From an uncultured Synergistales bacterium (GTDB lineage: Bacteria > Synergistota > Synergistia > Synergistales > Aminobacteriaceae): 9,161 bases of DNA. Location of the stretch: positions 1 through 9,161 of the forward strand of contig CAJOGG010000156.1 in the NCBI GenBank assembly GCA_905234205.1. Direction: 5' to 3'. Shown one piece after another: positions 1 to 7,965 of the stretch; within the stretch, counting starts at the first letter, position 1, and each line of letters opens with the position of its first letter. The notes under the pieces are model-generated. The model did no database searches and had not been told where the DNA came from. It saw only the letters and a program-made list of their open reading frames with translations. The translations under genes and the position numbers were made by a program.

Positions 1-382
1 TTTCCGGGTGATTCTTATCGCCTAATAATACAACATGGTATTTCTTGCTTGACAATTCCGCGGCCATATTCTGGGCTTTGCTGACAAACGGACAAGTCAT
101 ATCCTCGACTTCAATACTACGAGCTTTGAGCCTGTCAAAAACCTCAAGCGGCTCACCATGAGCACGAATCAAAACTTTTGCGCCCTCGGGAATTTCTCTA
201 TCGTCGTCCGCAACATGTAATCCAAGAGCTTCAAGCCTAGCGACTTCTTGCGGGTTATGAATGGGAAGGCCGATCGTCCAGACTTGTTTATTATCGTTGT
301 TAGTTAGAGCTTGTTCGATTGCGCTCACTGCGCGTTTTACCCCGAAACAGAATCCTGCGTGCTCGGCCATTATGACGTTCAT
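1..382 (-). CDS. ispH: 4-hydroxy-3-methylbut-2-enyl diphosphate reductase (IspH/LytB), N-terminal part
   Basis: The last enzyme of the MEP isoprenoid pathway; it reduces HMBPP to IPP and DMAPP with a [4Fe-4S] cluster in the cytoplasm. Only the first 127 residues (of roughly 300 in the family) are in the window; the frame stays open past base 1. Visible family landmarks are GFCFGVKRAV near the start with cluster ligand Cys12, IHNPQ with His42, RAHGE with His75, DMTCPFV with cluster ligand Cys97, and GDKNHPE with His125. The spacing matches the known Cys/His substrate-binding set of IspH. The ATG at 382-380 overlaps the miaA stop as ATGA and has GAGGA 9 nt upstream, so it is probably translated by coupling to miaA. 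A second ATG four codons in is possible, but the first fits the family N-terminus better. Identification is secure; the C-terminal half cannot be judged. Confidence 0.95.
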   Translation of the reverse strand, partial: MNVIMAEHAGFCFGVKRAVSAIEQALTNNDNKQVWTIGLPIHNPQEVARLEALGLHVADDDREIPEGAKVLIRAHGEPLEVFDRLKARSIEVEDMTCPFVSKAQNMAAELSSKKYHVVLLGDKNHPE

Positions 383-1326
383 TCCGGGCGGTCCTCGTTG
401 TGTAAATGATTTTGTATAGCGTTTAATATTTCTTCTTCGTGGTTAGACTCTGACATCTCAAACCATACTACAGGCTCAAATTTTTTGAACCAAGTTTGCT
501 GACGACGACAAAAAGCCTTCGTGCGTGAGATTGAACTTTCGAGAGCTTCATCGAGATTGATTTTGCCCTTGTGATAGTCTATGAGTTCTTTGTAGCCCAA
601 GCCCTTCAACGGGTTATAACGTTCGTTAAATCCATGATCCAATAGCCATTCCACTTCTTCGGGAAAGCCCGACGAAAATTCCTGCTCTAGTCTTATTTCG
701 ATTCGTGAGAACAATTCTTCGCGCGGCCGTGACAGGCCTATATACAAAACATCAAAGCCATAGTCGCGTTTTTCGCCCTCCTTGTAAACTTGTGAAGGTG
801 CTTTTCCGGTCAAGTCCCAAATCTCAAGCGCTCGTGTAACTCGTCGAACGTCATTTTTGTGTAATCTGTCAGCTGTTTCAGGATCAATTTCAGCTAATCT
901 CATGTGTAACAGCTCTGCACCTTGAGAATTTGCCAAGCTCTCGTATTTTTCGCGGATATTATCATCTGCTGGCAGCTCCGAATTTAACGACGCATGAAAG
1001 AGTGCGTTATAGTAGAACGGTGTACCCCCCACAAATAACGGAATCTTGTTGCGTGCATAAATCCTTGAGACTACATTGGAAGTCTTCTCGGCAAAATCTG
1101 ATACTGAAAACTTTTCATCGGGGTCAACTATGTCAATCATATGGTGGGGAATTTCGCGGCGAAGCGATGGAGAAACTTTATCCGTGCCCACGTCCATATA
1201 ACGATAAATCTGACGCGAGTCTACCGAAATTATTTCTGCATTCAATTTTTCTGCGATTGAGAGACTTAATGCCGTTTTACCTACGGCTGTGGCTCCGATT
1301 AAAGCAACCACTGGCTGGCGGTTCAT
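379..1326 (-). CDS. miaA: tRNA dimethylallyltransferase (MiaA)
   Basis: Transfers a dimethylallyl group from DMAPP to N6 of A37 in tRNAs that read UNN codons, the first step of i6A/ms2i6A formation. The 315-residue protein is full length for the family. Landmarks are the P-loop GATAVGKT (11-18), SVDSRQIY (34-41) with the conserved Asp36, GGTPFYYNAL (100-109), RRVTRALEIW (161-170), the KGLGYKEL segment (241-248), and the C-terminal RTKAFCRRQQTWF (268-280) involved in tRNA binding. The ATG at 1326 has AGGA 5 nt upstream and places the P-loop at the usual distance from the N-terminus. Its stop overlaps the ispH start. The pairing makes metabolic sense: IspH makes DMAPP, the substrate MiaA uses. 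A likely promoter lies at 1379-1405. Confidence 0.97.
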   Translation of the reverse strand: MNRQPVVALIGATAVGKTALSLSIAEKLNAEIISVDSRQIYRYMDVGTDKVSPSLRREIPHHMIDIVDPDEKFSVSDFAEKTSNVVSRIYARNKIPLFVGGTPFYYNALFHASLNSELPADDNIREKYESLANSQGAELLHMRLAEIDPETADRLHKNDVRRVTRALEIWDLTGKAPSQVYKEGEKRDYGFDVLYIGLSRPREELFSRIEIRLEQEFSSGFPEEVEWLLDHGFNERYNPLKGLGYKELIDYHKGKINLDEALESSISRTKAFCRRQQTWFKKFEPVVWFEMSESNHEEEILNAIQNHLHNEDRPE

Positions 1327-1378
1327 ATAAATCCTAATAACCTCGTTTACAAAGCATAATAATTAACAAATCGCCTGA

Positions 1379-1405
1379 ATTATAGCATAAATTTCATTTT
1401 TGCAA
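1379..1405 (-). promoter_or_regulatory. Putative sigma-70-type promoter for miaA-ispH
   Basis: On the minus strand a perfect TATAAT (1384-1379) is preceded by TTGCAA (1405-1400), four of six matches to the -35 consensus, with a rather short 15-nt spacer. Transcription would begin near 1372, giving a leader of about 45 nt before miaA. The perfect -10 and the position between divergent genes support it; the short spacer weakens it. Confidence 0.45.
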
Positions 1406-1408
1406 GCG

Positions 1409-1414
1409 TATAAT
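1409..1414 (+). promoter_or_regulatory. Putative -10 box of the rhodanese-aminotransferase promoter
   Basis: A perfect TATAAT lies about 45 nt before the rhodanese start. I see no good -35 at 16-18 nt upstream (the stretch is CATAAAT-like), so an activator or a weak promoter is possible. It lies within about 30 nt of the minus-strand -10 box, so the two divergent promoters would compete for RNA polymerase. Confidence 0.4.
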
Positions 1415-1451
1415 ATTGCTTTCACACTCACAAATATTAAGAAAGGCTGTT

Positions 1452-1463
1452 ATGAATCAATGA
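1452..1463 (+). other. Possible three-codon leader ORF (Met-Asn-Gln-stop)
   Basis: ATG AAT CAA TGA follows AAAGG with an ideal 5-nt spacer, and its TGA overlaps the ATG of the rhodanese gene as ATGA. Ribosomes could load here and restart at 1460. The same Shine-Dalgarno may simply serve the gene itself at a long spacing, so this is tentative. Confidence 0.3.
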
Positions 1464-1957
1464 ACACGCGAAATAAATACCCACCGTTAGATTTAGTAGC
1501 TCCAGCGATGTTTACAATAGTGTTTATTGTGACATTGATTTACTCGCGCTTTGAACCTAACGTTGAGGACGTTGACATGAATTACGTAAAAACTTTTGCA
1601 GGCCACCCCGGTTATGTATTAGTTGATGCGCGTCCAGAAGAACAATATGAAGGGAAATCACCACGCCACGGAATACCCGGAGGCCATATACCTGGAGCAA
1701 TAAACTTCCCCATTGAAGACTTAAAGGTTATAGCACCAGCAACAGCTTTGGCACGAGCAGGAATAGTTAAGCGCAACACGATCATAATTTATTGCAACAC
1801 CGGAGTATTATCAGTGAGATTTGCTGACCAGTTAGTGAGACGATTTAATTTTTCGCCTTCGAGGATCAAGAACTATCGCGGAGGTATAACTGACTGGGTA
1901 AAATATGATGGTAATATACTATTGCCTGAAGATCACGAAACAGGAGATGAAATTTAA
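1460..1957 (+). CDS. Membrane-anchored single-domain rhodanese
   Basis: A 165-residue protein with one hydrophobic segment (about residues 12-28, APAMFTIVFIVTLIY core) followed by a rhodanese domain (about 40-155). Rhodanese landmarks are VLVDARPEEQY (53-63), the GGHIPGAINFP segment (74-84) and the active-site strand IIIYC with the presumed sulfur-carrying Cys112 in YCNTGVLS. The loop has Leu where many single-domain rhodaneses (CRTGxRS) have Arg, so substrate preference may differ. The N-terminus has no cleavage-site-like sequence; I read it as an anchor, with the side of the membrane undecided. The ATG at 1460 was chosen over an in-frame TTG at 1400, which would lie on the -10 box. The nearest Shine-Dalgarno (AAAGG, 1442-1446) is 13 nt away, unusually far, and sits better for a three-codon ORF at 1452-1463. 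The stop abuts the next gene. Partner and sulfur acceptor are unknown. Confidence 0.85.
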   Translation: MNTRNKYPPLDLVAPAMFTIVFIVTLIYSRFEPNVEDVDMNYVKTFAGHPGYVLVDARPEEQYEGKSPRHGIPGGHIPGAINFPIEDLKVIAPATALARAGIVKRNTIIIYCNTGVLSVRFADQLVRRFNFSPSRIKNYRGGITDWVKYDGNILLPEDHETGDEI

Positions 1958-3100
1958 TTGGCAGTACCAATTTTAGATTTAGCGCGTTCATTCGGTGAGA
2001 TTAAGCCGGAAGTGTTCGCGACGTTAGAAAAAATATTTGATGCTCAAAGCTTTATTCTAGGGGCTTACGTGAAGGATTTTGAGACTCATTGTGAGAAGTA
2101 TCTCGAATTACCTGAAGGCTCCGCGATTGCTTGTGCGTCGGGGACTGATGCTTTATTGCTTGCGTTGATGGCTTGCGATATAAAACCAGGCGACGAAGTT
2201 ATAACGACTCCGTTCACGTTCTTTGCTACGTCAGGGACAATTGCGCGGCTCGGAGCTAAACCTGTGTATGTTGATGTTGATCCGGTAAGCTACAACATAA
2301 ACCTTGACCAAGCACTCAACAAAATCACGAGTAAGACGAAAGTTTTCCTGCCTGTTCACTTGTTCGGACAAATGTGTGAGCTAGAGAAAGTTTTGCAAGA
2401 ATTTCACGGTAAGGGCCTCAAAGTTGTAGAGGACGCTGCGCAAGCTTTTGGCTCATGTAGAATCCTTGACGAGGGAAAACGAATTGATAGAGCCGGAACA
2501 GTTGGCGACATTGGGTGTTATTCTTTCTTCCCGACGAAAAATCTTGGCGGCTGTGGTGATGGCGGAATGGTCGTAACGAAAGATTTAACGCTTGCAGAGA
2601 GACTCAAGAAGTTGCGCGTTCATGGCTCTGGCACAACTTACTATCATGAAGAGGTCGGGATAAACAGCAGGCTTGACTCGATTCAGGCGGCAATACTCGA
2701 TATAAAGCTAAAACACTTGGCCGAATGGACTGAACAACGACGGAAGGCCGCGGATTATTACAGGTTGTTATTCACGGCGCAAGGCTTGCAGGAATTTATC
2801 ACGCTTCCAACAGAAACAGAAGGCAACGTTCACATTTACCATCAGTATGTTATACGCGTGAAGGATAAACGTGACGAGCTTATGAGGTTCTTGAATGATA
2901 ACGGCTTTGCAGTGAGAGTGTATTACCCGTTGAGTCTGCATTTACAACCGTGCTTTAAGTACTTGGGTTACAAAGAAGGCGACTTCCCTGTAAGTGAAAT
3001 GCTCACAAGAGAAGTATTAGCTTTGCCGATTTTCCCTGGACTCGAAGCAACAGAGCAGGAAGCATTGGTTGAGAACGTAGGCAAATTTTTTAAGCAATAG
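1958..3100 (+). CDS. DegT/DnrJ/EryC1-family PLP-dependent aminotransferase
   Basis: A 380-residue fold-type I PLP enzyme of the nucleotide-sugar aminotransferase family, which usually moves an amino group from glutamate to a keto-sugar nucleotide for surface glycans or antibiotics. Landmarks are the N-terminal VPILDLARSF, SGTDALLLAL (61-70, PLP phosphate loop), TPFTFFATSGTI (84-95), VEDAAQAFGS (157-166, with Asp159 and Gln162 facing the PLP ring), and SFFPTKNLGGCGDGGM (189-204) with Schiff-base Lys194. The C-terminal VRVYYPLSLH region (319-328) is also typical. Length is normal. The start is TTG directly after the rhodanese TAA, with AGGAG 11 nt upstream; the family N-terminus (xVPxLDL) supports it. 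It resembles WbpE/WlbC-type enzymes, which make 3-amino sugars, but no sugar dehydrogenase or glycosyltransferase gene is nearby, so the exact substrate is open. Confidence 0.9.
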   Translation: MAVPILDLARSFGEIKPEVFATLEKIFDAQSFILGAYVKDFETHCEKYLELPEGSAIACASGTDALLLALMACDIKPGDEVITTPFTFFATSGTIARLGAKPVYVDVDPVSYNINLDQALNKITSKTKVFLPVHLFGQMCELEKVLQEFHGKGLKVVEDAAQAFGSCRILDEGKRIDRAGTVGDIGCYSFFPTKNLGGCGDGGMVVTKDLTLAERLKKLRVHGSGTTYYHEEVGINSRLDSIQAAILDIKLKHLAEWTEQRRKAADYYRLLFTAQGLQEFITLPTETEGNVHIYHQYVIRVKDKRDELMRFLNDNGFAVRVYYPLSLHLQPCFKYLGYKEGDFPVSEMLTREVLALPIFPGLEATEQEALVENVGKFFKQ

Positions 3101-3114
3101 ACTACAAACTTTAC

Positions 3115-3138
3115 AGCGGGTCTCATAAGGGGCCTGCT
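3115..3138 (+). terminator. Hairpin terminator after the aminotransferase gene
   Basis: AGCGGGTCTC (3115-3124) can pair with GGGGCCTGCT (3129-3138) around an ATAA loop: ten pairs, three of them G-U. It lies 14 nt after the aminotransferase stop. The following TCGTTACTTTCC is only moderately T-rich, so termination may be partial or Rho-assisted. Confidence 0.55.
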
Positions 3139-3183
3139 TCGTTACTTTCCAGGTAAACTTTTCACCACTTATACAAAACCATA

Positions 3184-3211
3184 TAGACATAGCAAGGATT
3201 TGTTGTATAAT
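3184..3211 (+). promoter_or_regulatory. Sigma-70-type promoter for the exported protein gene and perhaps pfkA-rho
   Basis: TAGACA (3184-3189, five of six matches to TTGACA), a 16-nt spacer and a perfect TATAAT (3206-3211). Transcription should begin near 3217-3219, leaving a leader of about 73 nt. This is the best promoter in the window and follows a hairpin terminator, marking a new transcription unit. Confidence 0.7.
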
Positions 3212-3290
3212 GACAAGAAATTTAATTTCATTGATACACTTCATATGCAAATATTAATTCACGTAAAACTTTTTGAAGGGAAATTCTGAA

Positions 3291-4130
3291 ATGCATAACC
3301 GAAAAATTTCAGCGTTAATAGTTGTAATTTTGTTATTCTCATTGACATTAACAACTTCGGAAGCTGCGACAAAGAGTAAAAGGAGTAAATCCAAGGCAAG
3401 TGCTGATGTTCCAGCTAAAACTAATACCAAAACTGAAGAAAAAAATGTAGATCCTACTGAAAAAGTGATGGCGGCGTGGTCTCATGAGGACAACTTCACT
3501 GACAACCCCAATGACCAAACTTTAAGGGTAAAAGTTACATATTACTCGAATGAATACATTGAAGCCCTTGTTAATGCCGAGGCCGAGAAAAATTTATGGA
3601 CAAACGACGAAATGGAGAACTATAAGTATACGTTGTTGAAGAATTTGAATCTCGCTGAGTCAATTCCGTTCCATGTAAGTCTGTATGTTCGTGGAATGCC
3701 AATGTATCCTGCTCCATTTGATAAGCACATAAAAATGAGAGTTGGCAAAAATGTTTACGAGCCTATTGACTATGATAAGCGATTCAATTTCAAGATATTG
3801 GGCGCTCGTGACGGCATTGTGTATTTTCCTCGTTACGATCCTAAAACCGGCAAAGACGTGCTTGAAGGTGCACGGGACGTAAGATTAACTCTCGATGCTA
3901 GTATAAGCCATGCATTAATTACAAGAGGCGATGTAACTTGGGTTTGGGACCTTACAAGAGACCGCGGGACAATTGCAGGAGGTGCTGCCGCAAACAGACT
4001 TGAAGTTGACAGACTTATCAAACGTACGGATAAACTTAAGGAAGAACGCGACGAGTTACAAAAGAGACTTGACGCTTTGAACAAAGAATACGATGAAATA
4101 AATTCACGAATAGACGAACTACAGGAGTAA
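3291..4130 (+). CDS. Exported protein of unknown function with C-terminal coiled coil
   Basis: I do not recognise a named family. The 279-residue product starts with a signal peptide: basic MHNRK, a hydrophobic stretch at about 6-22 and a likely cut after SEA or EAA near residue 25. No lipobox cysteine is present; I see no cysteine anywhere. Residues 27-57 are low-complexity and Lys/Ser/Thr/Ala-rich, a likely flexible linker. Residues 58-230 look like a folded domain rich in Tyr, Phe and Trp, with beta-prone stretches such as LRVKVTYYS and IPFHVSLYVRG. Residues 235-279 (RLIKRTDKLKEERDELQK and onward) form a heptad-patterned coiled coil that ends the protein, suggesting oligomerisation or scaffolding outside the cytoplasm. 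The ATG at 3291 has GAAGGG 10 nt upstream; an upstream in-frame TTG at 3273 would swallow that site. pfkA follows after 46 nt with no terminator visible. Confidence 0.85.
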   Translation: MHNRKISALIVVILLFSLTLTTSEAATKSKRSKSKASADVPAKTNTKTEEKNVDPTEKVMAAWSHEDNFTDNPNDQTLRVKVTYYSNEYIEALVNAEAEKNLWTNDEMENYKYTLLKNLNLAESIPFHVSLYVRGMPMYPAPFDKHIKMRVGKNVYEPIDYDKRFNFKILGARDGIVYFPRYDPKTGKDVLEGARDVRLTLDASISHALITRGDVTWVWDLTRDRGTIAGGAAANRLEVDRLIKRTDKLKEERDELQKRLDALNKEYDEINSRIDELQE

Positions 4131-4137
4131 TATGTAA

Positions 4138-5128
<991 letters not shown>

Positions 5129-5136
5129 AGTTTCAC

Positions 5137-5175
5137 CGGGGGGATAAGTTTTCTAGAGTCCTCCCGTTACTTATC
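5137..5175 (+). terminator. Overlapping hairpins in the pfkA-rho spacer: terminator or rho leader structure
   Basis: CGGGGGG (5137-5143) pairs with CCTCCCG (5160-5166), seven pairs with one G-U, starting 9 nt after the pfkA stop. GATAAGT (5143-5149) pairs perfectly with ACTTATC (5169-5175). The arms interleave, so the two helices are either alternatives or a pseudoknot-like fold. No long T-run follows. It could be a pfkA terminator or a leader element controlling rho, which is autoregulated by leader termination in E. coli. Which role applies is not decided by the sequence. Confidence 0.45.
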
Positions 5176-5202
5176 ATAATTATTTAGTTAAGGAAAAATT
5201 TT

Positions 5203-6690
5203 ATGCCAAGAAAATCAACAAAATCACAAATTTCAGATGACACAATGGAAAATTCAACACTTCAACCCGATCCAGAAGCACTAGACGAAGAATTACAGGA
5301 AGAAGTGAGAGAGATTCAAGACGAGAATTACAACGAGAACGACGACTTAGTTGAAGACGATGAGGAAGGCCTTGACGATGATGAAGAGGAATTTAACCCT
5401 AAAAACTTTTCGTCAAACAAATTAAGAAAGCGTGAGAAAATCCAGCACCCTAAACCTAAATACACTTACGCAATGTTGTCAACAAGAAACATGACCGAGT
5501 TAAAAAGGTTGGCCAAGGAACTCGAAGTTAATATTCCTGTGTCAATACGCAAGGACGACTTGATCATATTGCTATTGAAGGCTCAAGCTGAAAAAATGGG
5601 CTTCAGGTTCGGCGGCGGTACTCTTGAAATTTTGCCAGAGAACTTCGGATTCTTGAGACCTAGGGGAATGCTTCCAACTGATAGCGACGTGTATTTATCC
5701 TCATCGCAGATTAGACGCTTTGGACTCAGAAACGGTGACGTTATATGGGGAGTTATTCGTCCTCCACGGGATCAAGAACACTACGAGGCTTTACTGCGAG
5801 TCGAAACGGTAAACTTCTCTGACCCTGAATATTCACGACGTAGAGCAGTTTTCGCGCAACTCACTCCGATTTTCCCCAACGTAAAGTTAAGCCTTGAGTA
5901 TGATAGCGAGGATTTAGCTACGAGACTCGTAGACATGTTCGCACCTATTGGACTTGGTCAAAGAGCTTTGATAGTTTCGCCTCCTAAAGCAGGTAAAACA
6001 ACGTTGTTAAAGCGCATAGCCCGAGCAATCGCAGCAAGTTCACCGGACATTATCATAATGGCCTTGTTAATCGATGAACGCCCCGAAGAAGTTACGGATA
6101 TTTCGCGCTCAATTGATGGAGAAGTCATAGCCTCAACGTTTGACCGTCCTGCCGACGAACATATAAGAGTCGCAAATTTAGCACTCGAGAAAGCAAAAAG
6201 ACTCGTTGAAGCAAAACGCGACGTTGTTATCTTGTTGGACTCGATTACGCGACTTGCAAGAGCCTCAAATTTGACTGTACCACCATCAGGCAGAACTCTA
6301 TCAGGAGGACTCGATCCTTCAGGCTTGTATTTCCCAAAAAGATTCTTCGGGGCAGCAAGAAATTTTGAGGAGGGCGGAAGCTTAACGATAATCGGGACGG
6401 CTTTGACTGATACAGGCTCACGAATGGACGAGTTCAAGGGCACTGGAAACATGGAGCTGCATTTGTCACGAAAACTTGCAGAGCAAAGAGTGTTTCCCGC
6501 AATTGACATCACGAAATCCGGGACGAGACGTGAAGAATTATTGATGCCTGATGACGAATTAAAGCGCATATGGATATTACGTAAGAGAATAGCAGGTGTA
6601 GACGAAGCAGGCGCGTTGAACTTGATTCTTGATAAGCTGAAACAAACACAAACCAACGCAGAATTTCTTAACGCTATAAAGTTGAGCTAA
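5203..6690 (+). CDS. rho: Transcription termination factor Rho
   Basis: A hexameric RNA-dependent ATPase/helicase that ends transcription. At 495 residues it exceeds the about 420 of E. coli Rho because of an N-terminal extension: residues 12-64 contain 27 Asp/Glu, followed by a basic patch (KLRKREK, 73-79). Then come the Rho N-terminal helical domain (about 90-130), the RNA-binding OB/CSD domain (about 137-205, with ENFGFLRPRG) and the ATPase core: Walker A SPPKAGKT (259-266), LLIDERPEEVTDI (288-300), Walker B VVILLDSITRLARA (341-354), Q-loop region SGGLDPSGLYFPKRFFGAAR (367-386) and the R-loop region FKGTGNMELHLSRKLAEQR (411-429). All catalytic landmarks are present. ATG 5203 has AAGGA 8 nt upstream. 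The 74-nt spacer before it holds two overlapping inverted repeats. The M20 gene follows after 39 nt without a terminator, so co-transcription is likely. Confidence 0.98.
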   Translation: MPRKSTKSQISDDTMENSTLQPDPEALDEELQEEVREIQDENYNENDDLVEDDEEGLDDDEEEFNPKNFSSNKLRKREKIQHPKPKYTYAMLSTRNMTELKRLAKELEVNIPVSIRKDDLIILLLKAQAEKMGFRFGGGTLEILPENFGFLRPRGMLPTDSDVYLSSSQIRRFGLRNGDVIWGVIRPPRDQEHYEALLRVETVNFSDPEYSRRRAVFAQLTPIFPNVKLSLEYDSEDLATRLVDMFAPIGLGQRALIVSPPKAGKTTLLKRIARAIAASSPDIIIMALLIDERPEEVTDISRSIDGEVIASTFDRPADEHIRVANLALEKAKRLVEAKRDVVILLDSITRLARASNLTVPPSGRTLSGGLDPSGLYFPKRFFGAARNFEEGGSLTIIGTALTDTGSRMDEFKGTGNMELHLSRKLAEQRVFPAIDITKSGTRREELLMPDDELKRIWILRKRIAGVDEAGALNLILDKLKQTQTNAEFLNAIKLS

Positions 6691-6729
6691 TCAATTACCC
6701 AAAAATTTTCAGAAAGGGCGTGATTTATA

Positions 6730-7965
6730 TTGCGCGATAAAATCTTACTTGAAGCCGAAAAGCTCCAGGGTGCTATGGTTGATACATTGACACGACTTTG
6801 CAGACTCCCGGCTATTTCTCCTCACAACGGCGGCGTAGGTGAGGACGCTAAAATCCATGAGCTTGAAAAAATCATTCATGAACTTGGCCTCAGTAAAGCT
6901 AAAATTCATTACGAGTATGTTGACGACGACAAAGCACAAAACGGCAAAAGGCCCTCACTGTTTCTTGAATACCCAGGCAGGAAAGCTCAAAGGCTTTGTA
7001 TTCTCACTCACATTGACGTCGTCCCGGAAGGCGATAGAACTGCTTGGACCCTTGACCCGTTTAAGCCTGAAGTTCGTGGCTCTAGACTCTATGGTCGTGG
7101 CGTAAGTGATAACGGTACTTGCTTAGTATCGTCGCTGTATGCTCTAAAGGCGTTGTTAGATTCCGGCGCTGAACCTGAATATACAATCCTGCTTGCGTTT
7201 GTCGCTGATGAAGAATTGGGAAGTCATTACGGTCTTGAAAAATTGATCGAGCGCGAAAATTTGTTTAGGTCTGACGATTTAGTAATAGTTCCTGACAGTG
7301 GCAACGATGCCGGAGATTTTATTGAAGTTGCGGAGAAGGCAATGTTACAGCTTGAGTTTACGGTGTTGGGAAAACAAGTCCACGCGTCTATCCCTCATAC
7401 CGGAATTAATGCATGTAGAGTTGCTAATGTTTTATCCTATGAAGTTGACGAGGCGTTACACAAAGCTTTCAAGCAAGAGAATAAATTGTTCACTTATCCG
7501 TTCTCAACGTTTGAACCCACACGACGGTTTACAAATGTTCCCGCAGTTAATATAGTTCCTGGTCGCGAAAAGTTCTCATTTGATTGCAGAGTGTTGCCGG
7601 AAATTAATATTGATGACGTTCTTGGAATTGTGAATAAGATCTGCAAGGACATTGAGCAACGTACGGGCGCAACTATTGAGCTCAAAGTAGATAGGGCAGA
7701 CGCAGCACAACCAACAACACCGGACAATGAGATCACGAAATTGTTAGTGAGTTCGATTCGCGAAGTATTCAACATTGAACCTAAAGCAGGAGGGATTGGC
7801 GGAGGAACCTTTGCGGCATTCTTCAGACGTAAGGGTATACCTGCTGTAGTATGGAGCCAAGAATGTGACGGAGTTGCGCATCAGCCCGATGAGTTCACAG
7901 AAATTAGCTATCTTGTGAATAACGCGAAGGTCTTTGCACTAATGATGGCCGGGATAAAAAAATAG
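6730..7965 (+). CDS. M20-family metallopeptidase/deacylase (ArgE/DapE-like)
   Basis: A 411-residue two-zinc hydrolase of the M20/ArgE-DapE-CPG2 superfamily, probably cytoplasmic (no signal peptide), that removes an acyl group or splits a peptide bond. Metal and catalytic landmarks are ILTHIDVVPEG (His94, Asp96), YGRGVSDNG (bridging Asp127), ADEELGSHYG (general base Glu161, ligand Glu162), VIVPDSG (Asp189) and GVAHQPDE (His384). The lid/dimerisation domain lies at about 200-315, with KQVHASIPHTGINA (215-228) carrying the conserved His218. Length is normal. The start is TTG at 6730, 11 nt after AAAGGG (6713-6718); the next in-frame ATG, codon 16, would remove part of the first helix. Substrate cannot be told: DapE, ArgE, carnosinase-like and YgeY-like members look alike here, and no lysine or arginine genes are adjacent. 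It follows rho by 39 nt and probably shares its transcript. Confidence 0.9.
   Translation: MRDKILLEAEKLQGAMVDTLTRLCRLPAISPHNGGVGEDAKIHELEKIIHELGLSKAKIHYEYVDDDKAQNGKRPSLFLEYPGRKAQRLCILTHIDVVPEGDRTAWTLDPFKPEVRGSRLYGRGVSDNGTCLVSSLYALKALLDSGAEPEYTILLAFVADEELGSHYGLEKLIERENLFRSDDLVIVPDSGNDAGDFIEVAEKAMLQLEFTVLGKQVHASIPHTGINACRVANVLSYEVDEALHKAFKQENKLFTYPFSTFEPTRRFTNVPAVNIVPGREKFSFDCRVLPEINIDDVLGIVNKICKDIEQRTGATIELKVDRADAAQPTTPDNEITKLLVSSIREVFNIEPKAGGIGGGTFAAFFRRKGIPAVVWSQECDGVAHQPDEFTEISYLVNNAKVFALMMAGIKK

Noticed and set aside
1400..1459. TTG start at 1400 extending the rhodanese by 20 residues
   Set aside because: It overlaps the TATAAT at 1409-1414, has no ribosome binding site, and the added residues are not family-like.
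3017..3250. Minus-strand open frame over the end of the aminotransferase gene and the following spacer
   Set aside because: It is antisense to the conserved aminotransferase C-terminus, runs through the terminator hairpin and promoter, and has no recognisable domain.
3210..3257. Fifteen-codon ORF starting in the -10 box at 3210
   Set aside because: The start lies upstream of the expected transcription start, so it would not be on the mRNA.
3245..3289. Short ORF of 14 codons ending 1 nt before the exported protein start
   Set aside because: It has no ribosome binding site, and the GAAGGG that serves the real gene lies inside it; its position next to the ATG is probably chance.
5958..6656. 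Long open frame on the minus strand inside rho (232 codons)
   Set aside because: It lies wholly antisense to the conserved ATPase core of rho, is Ser/Ala-rich in the way antisense frames are, and shows no recognisable domain.
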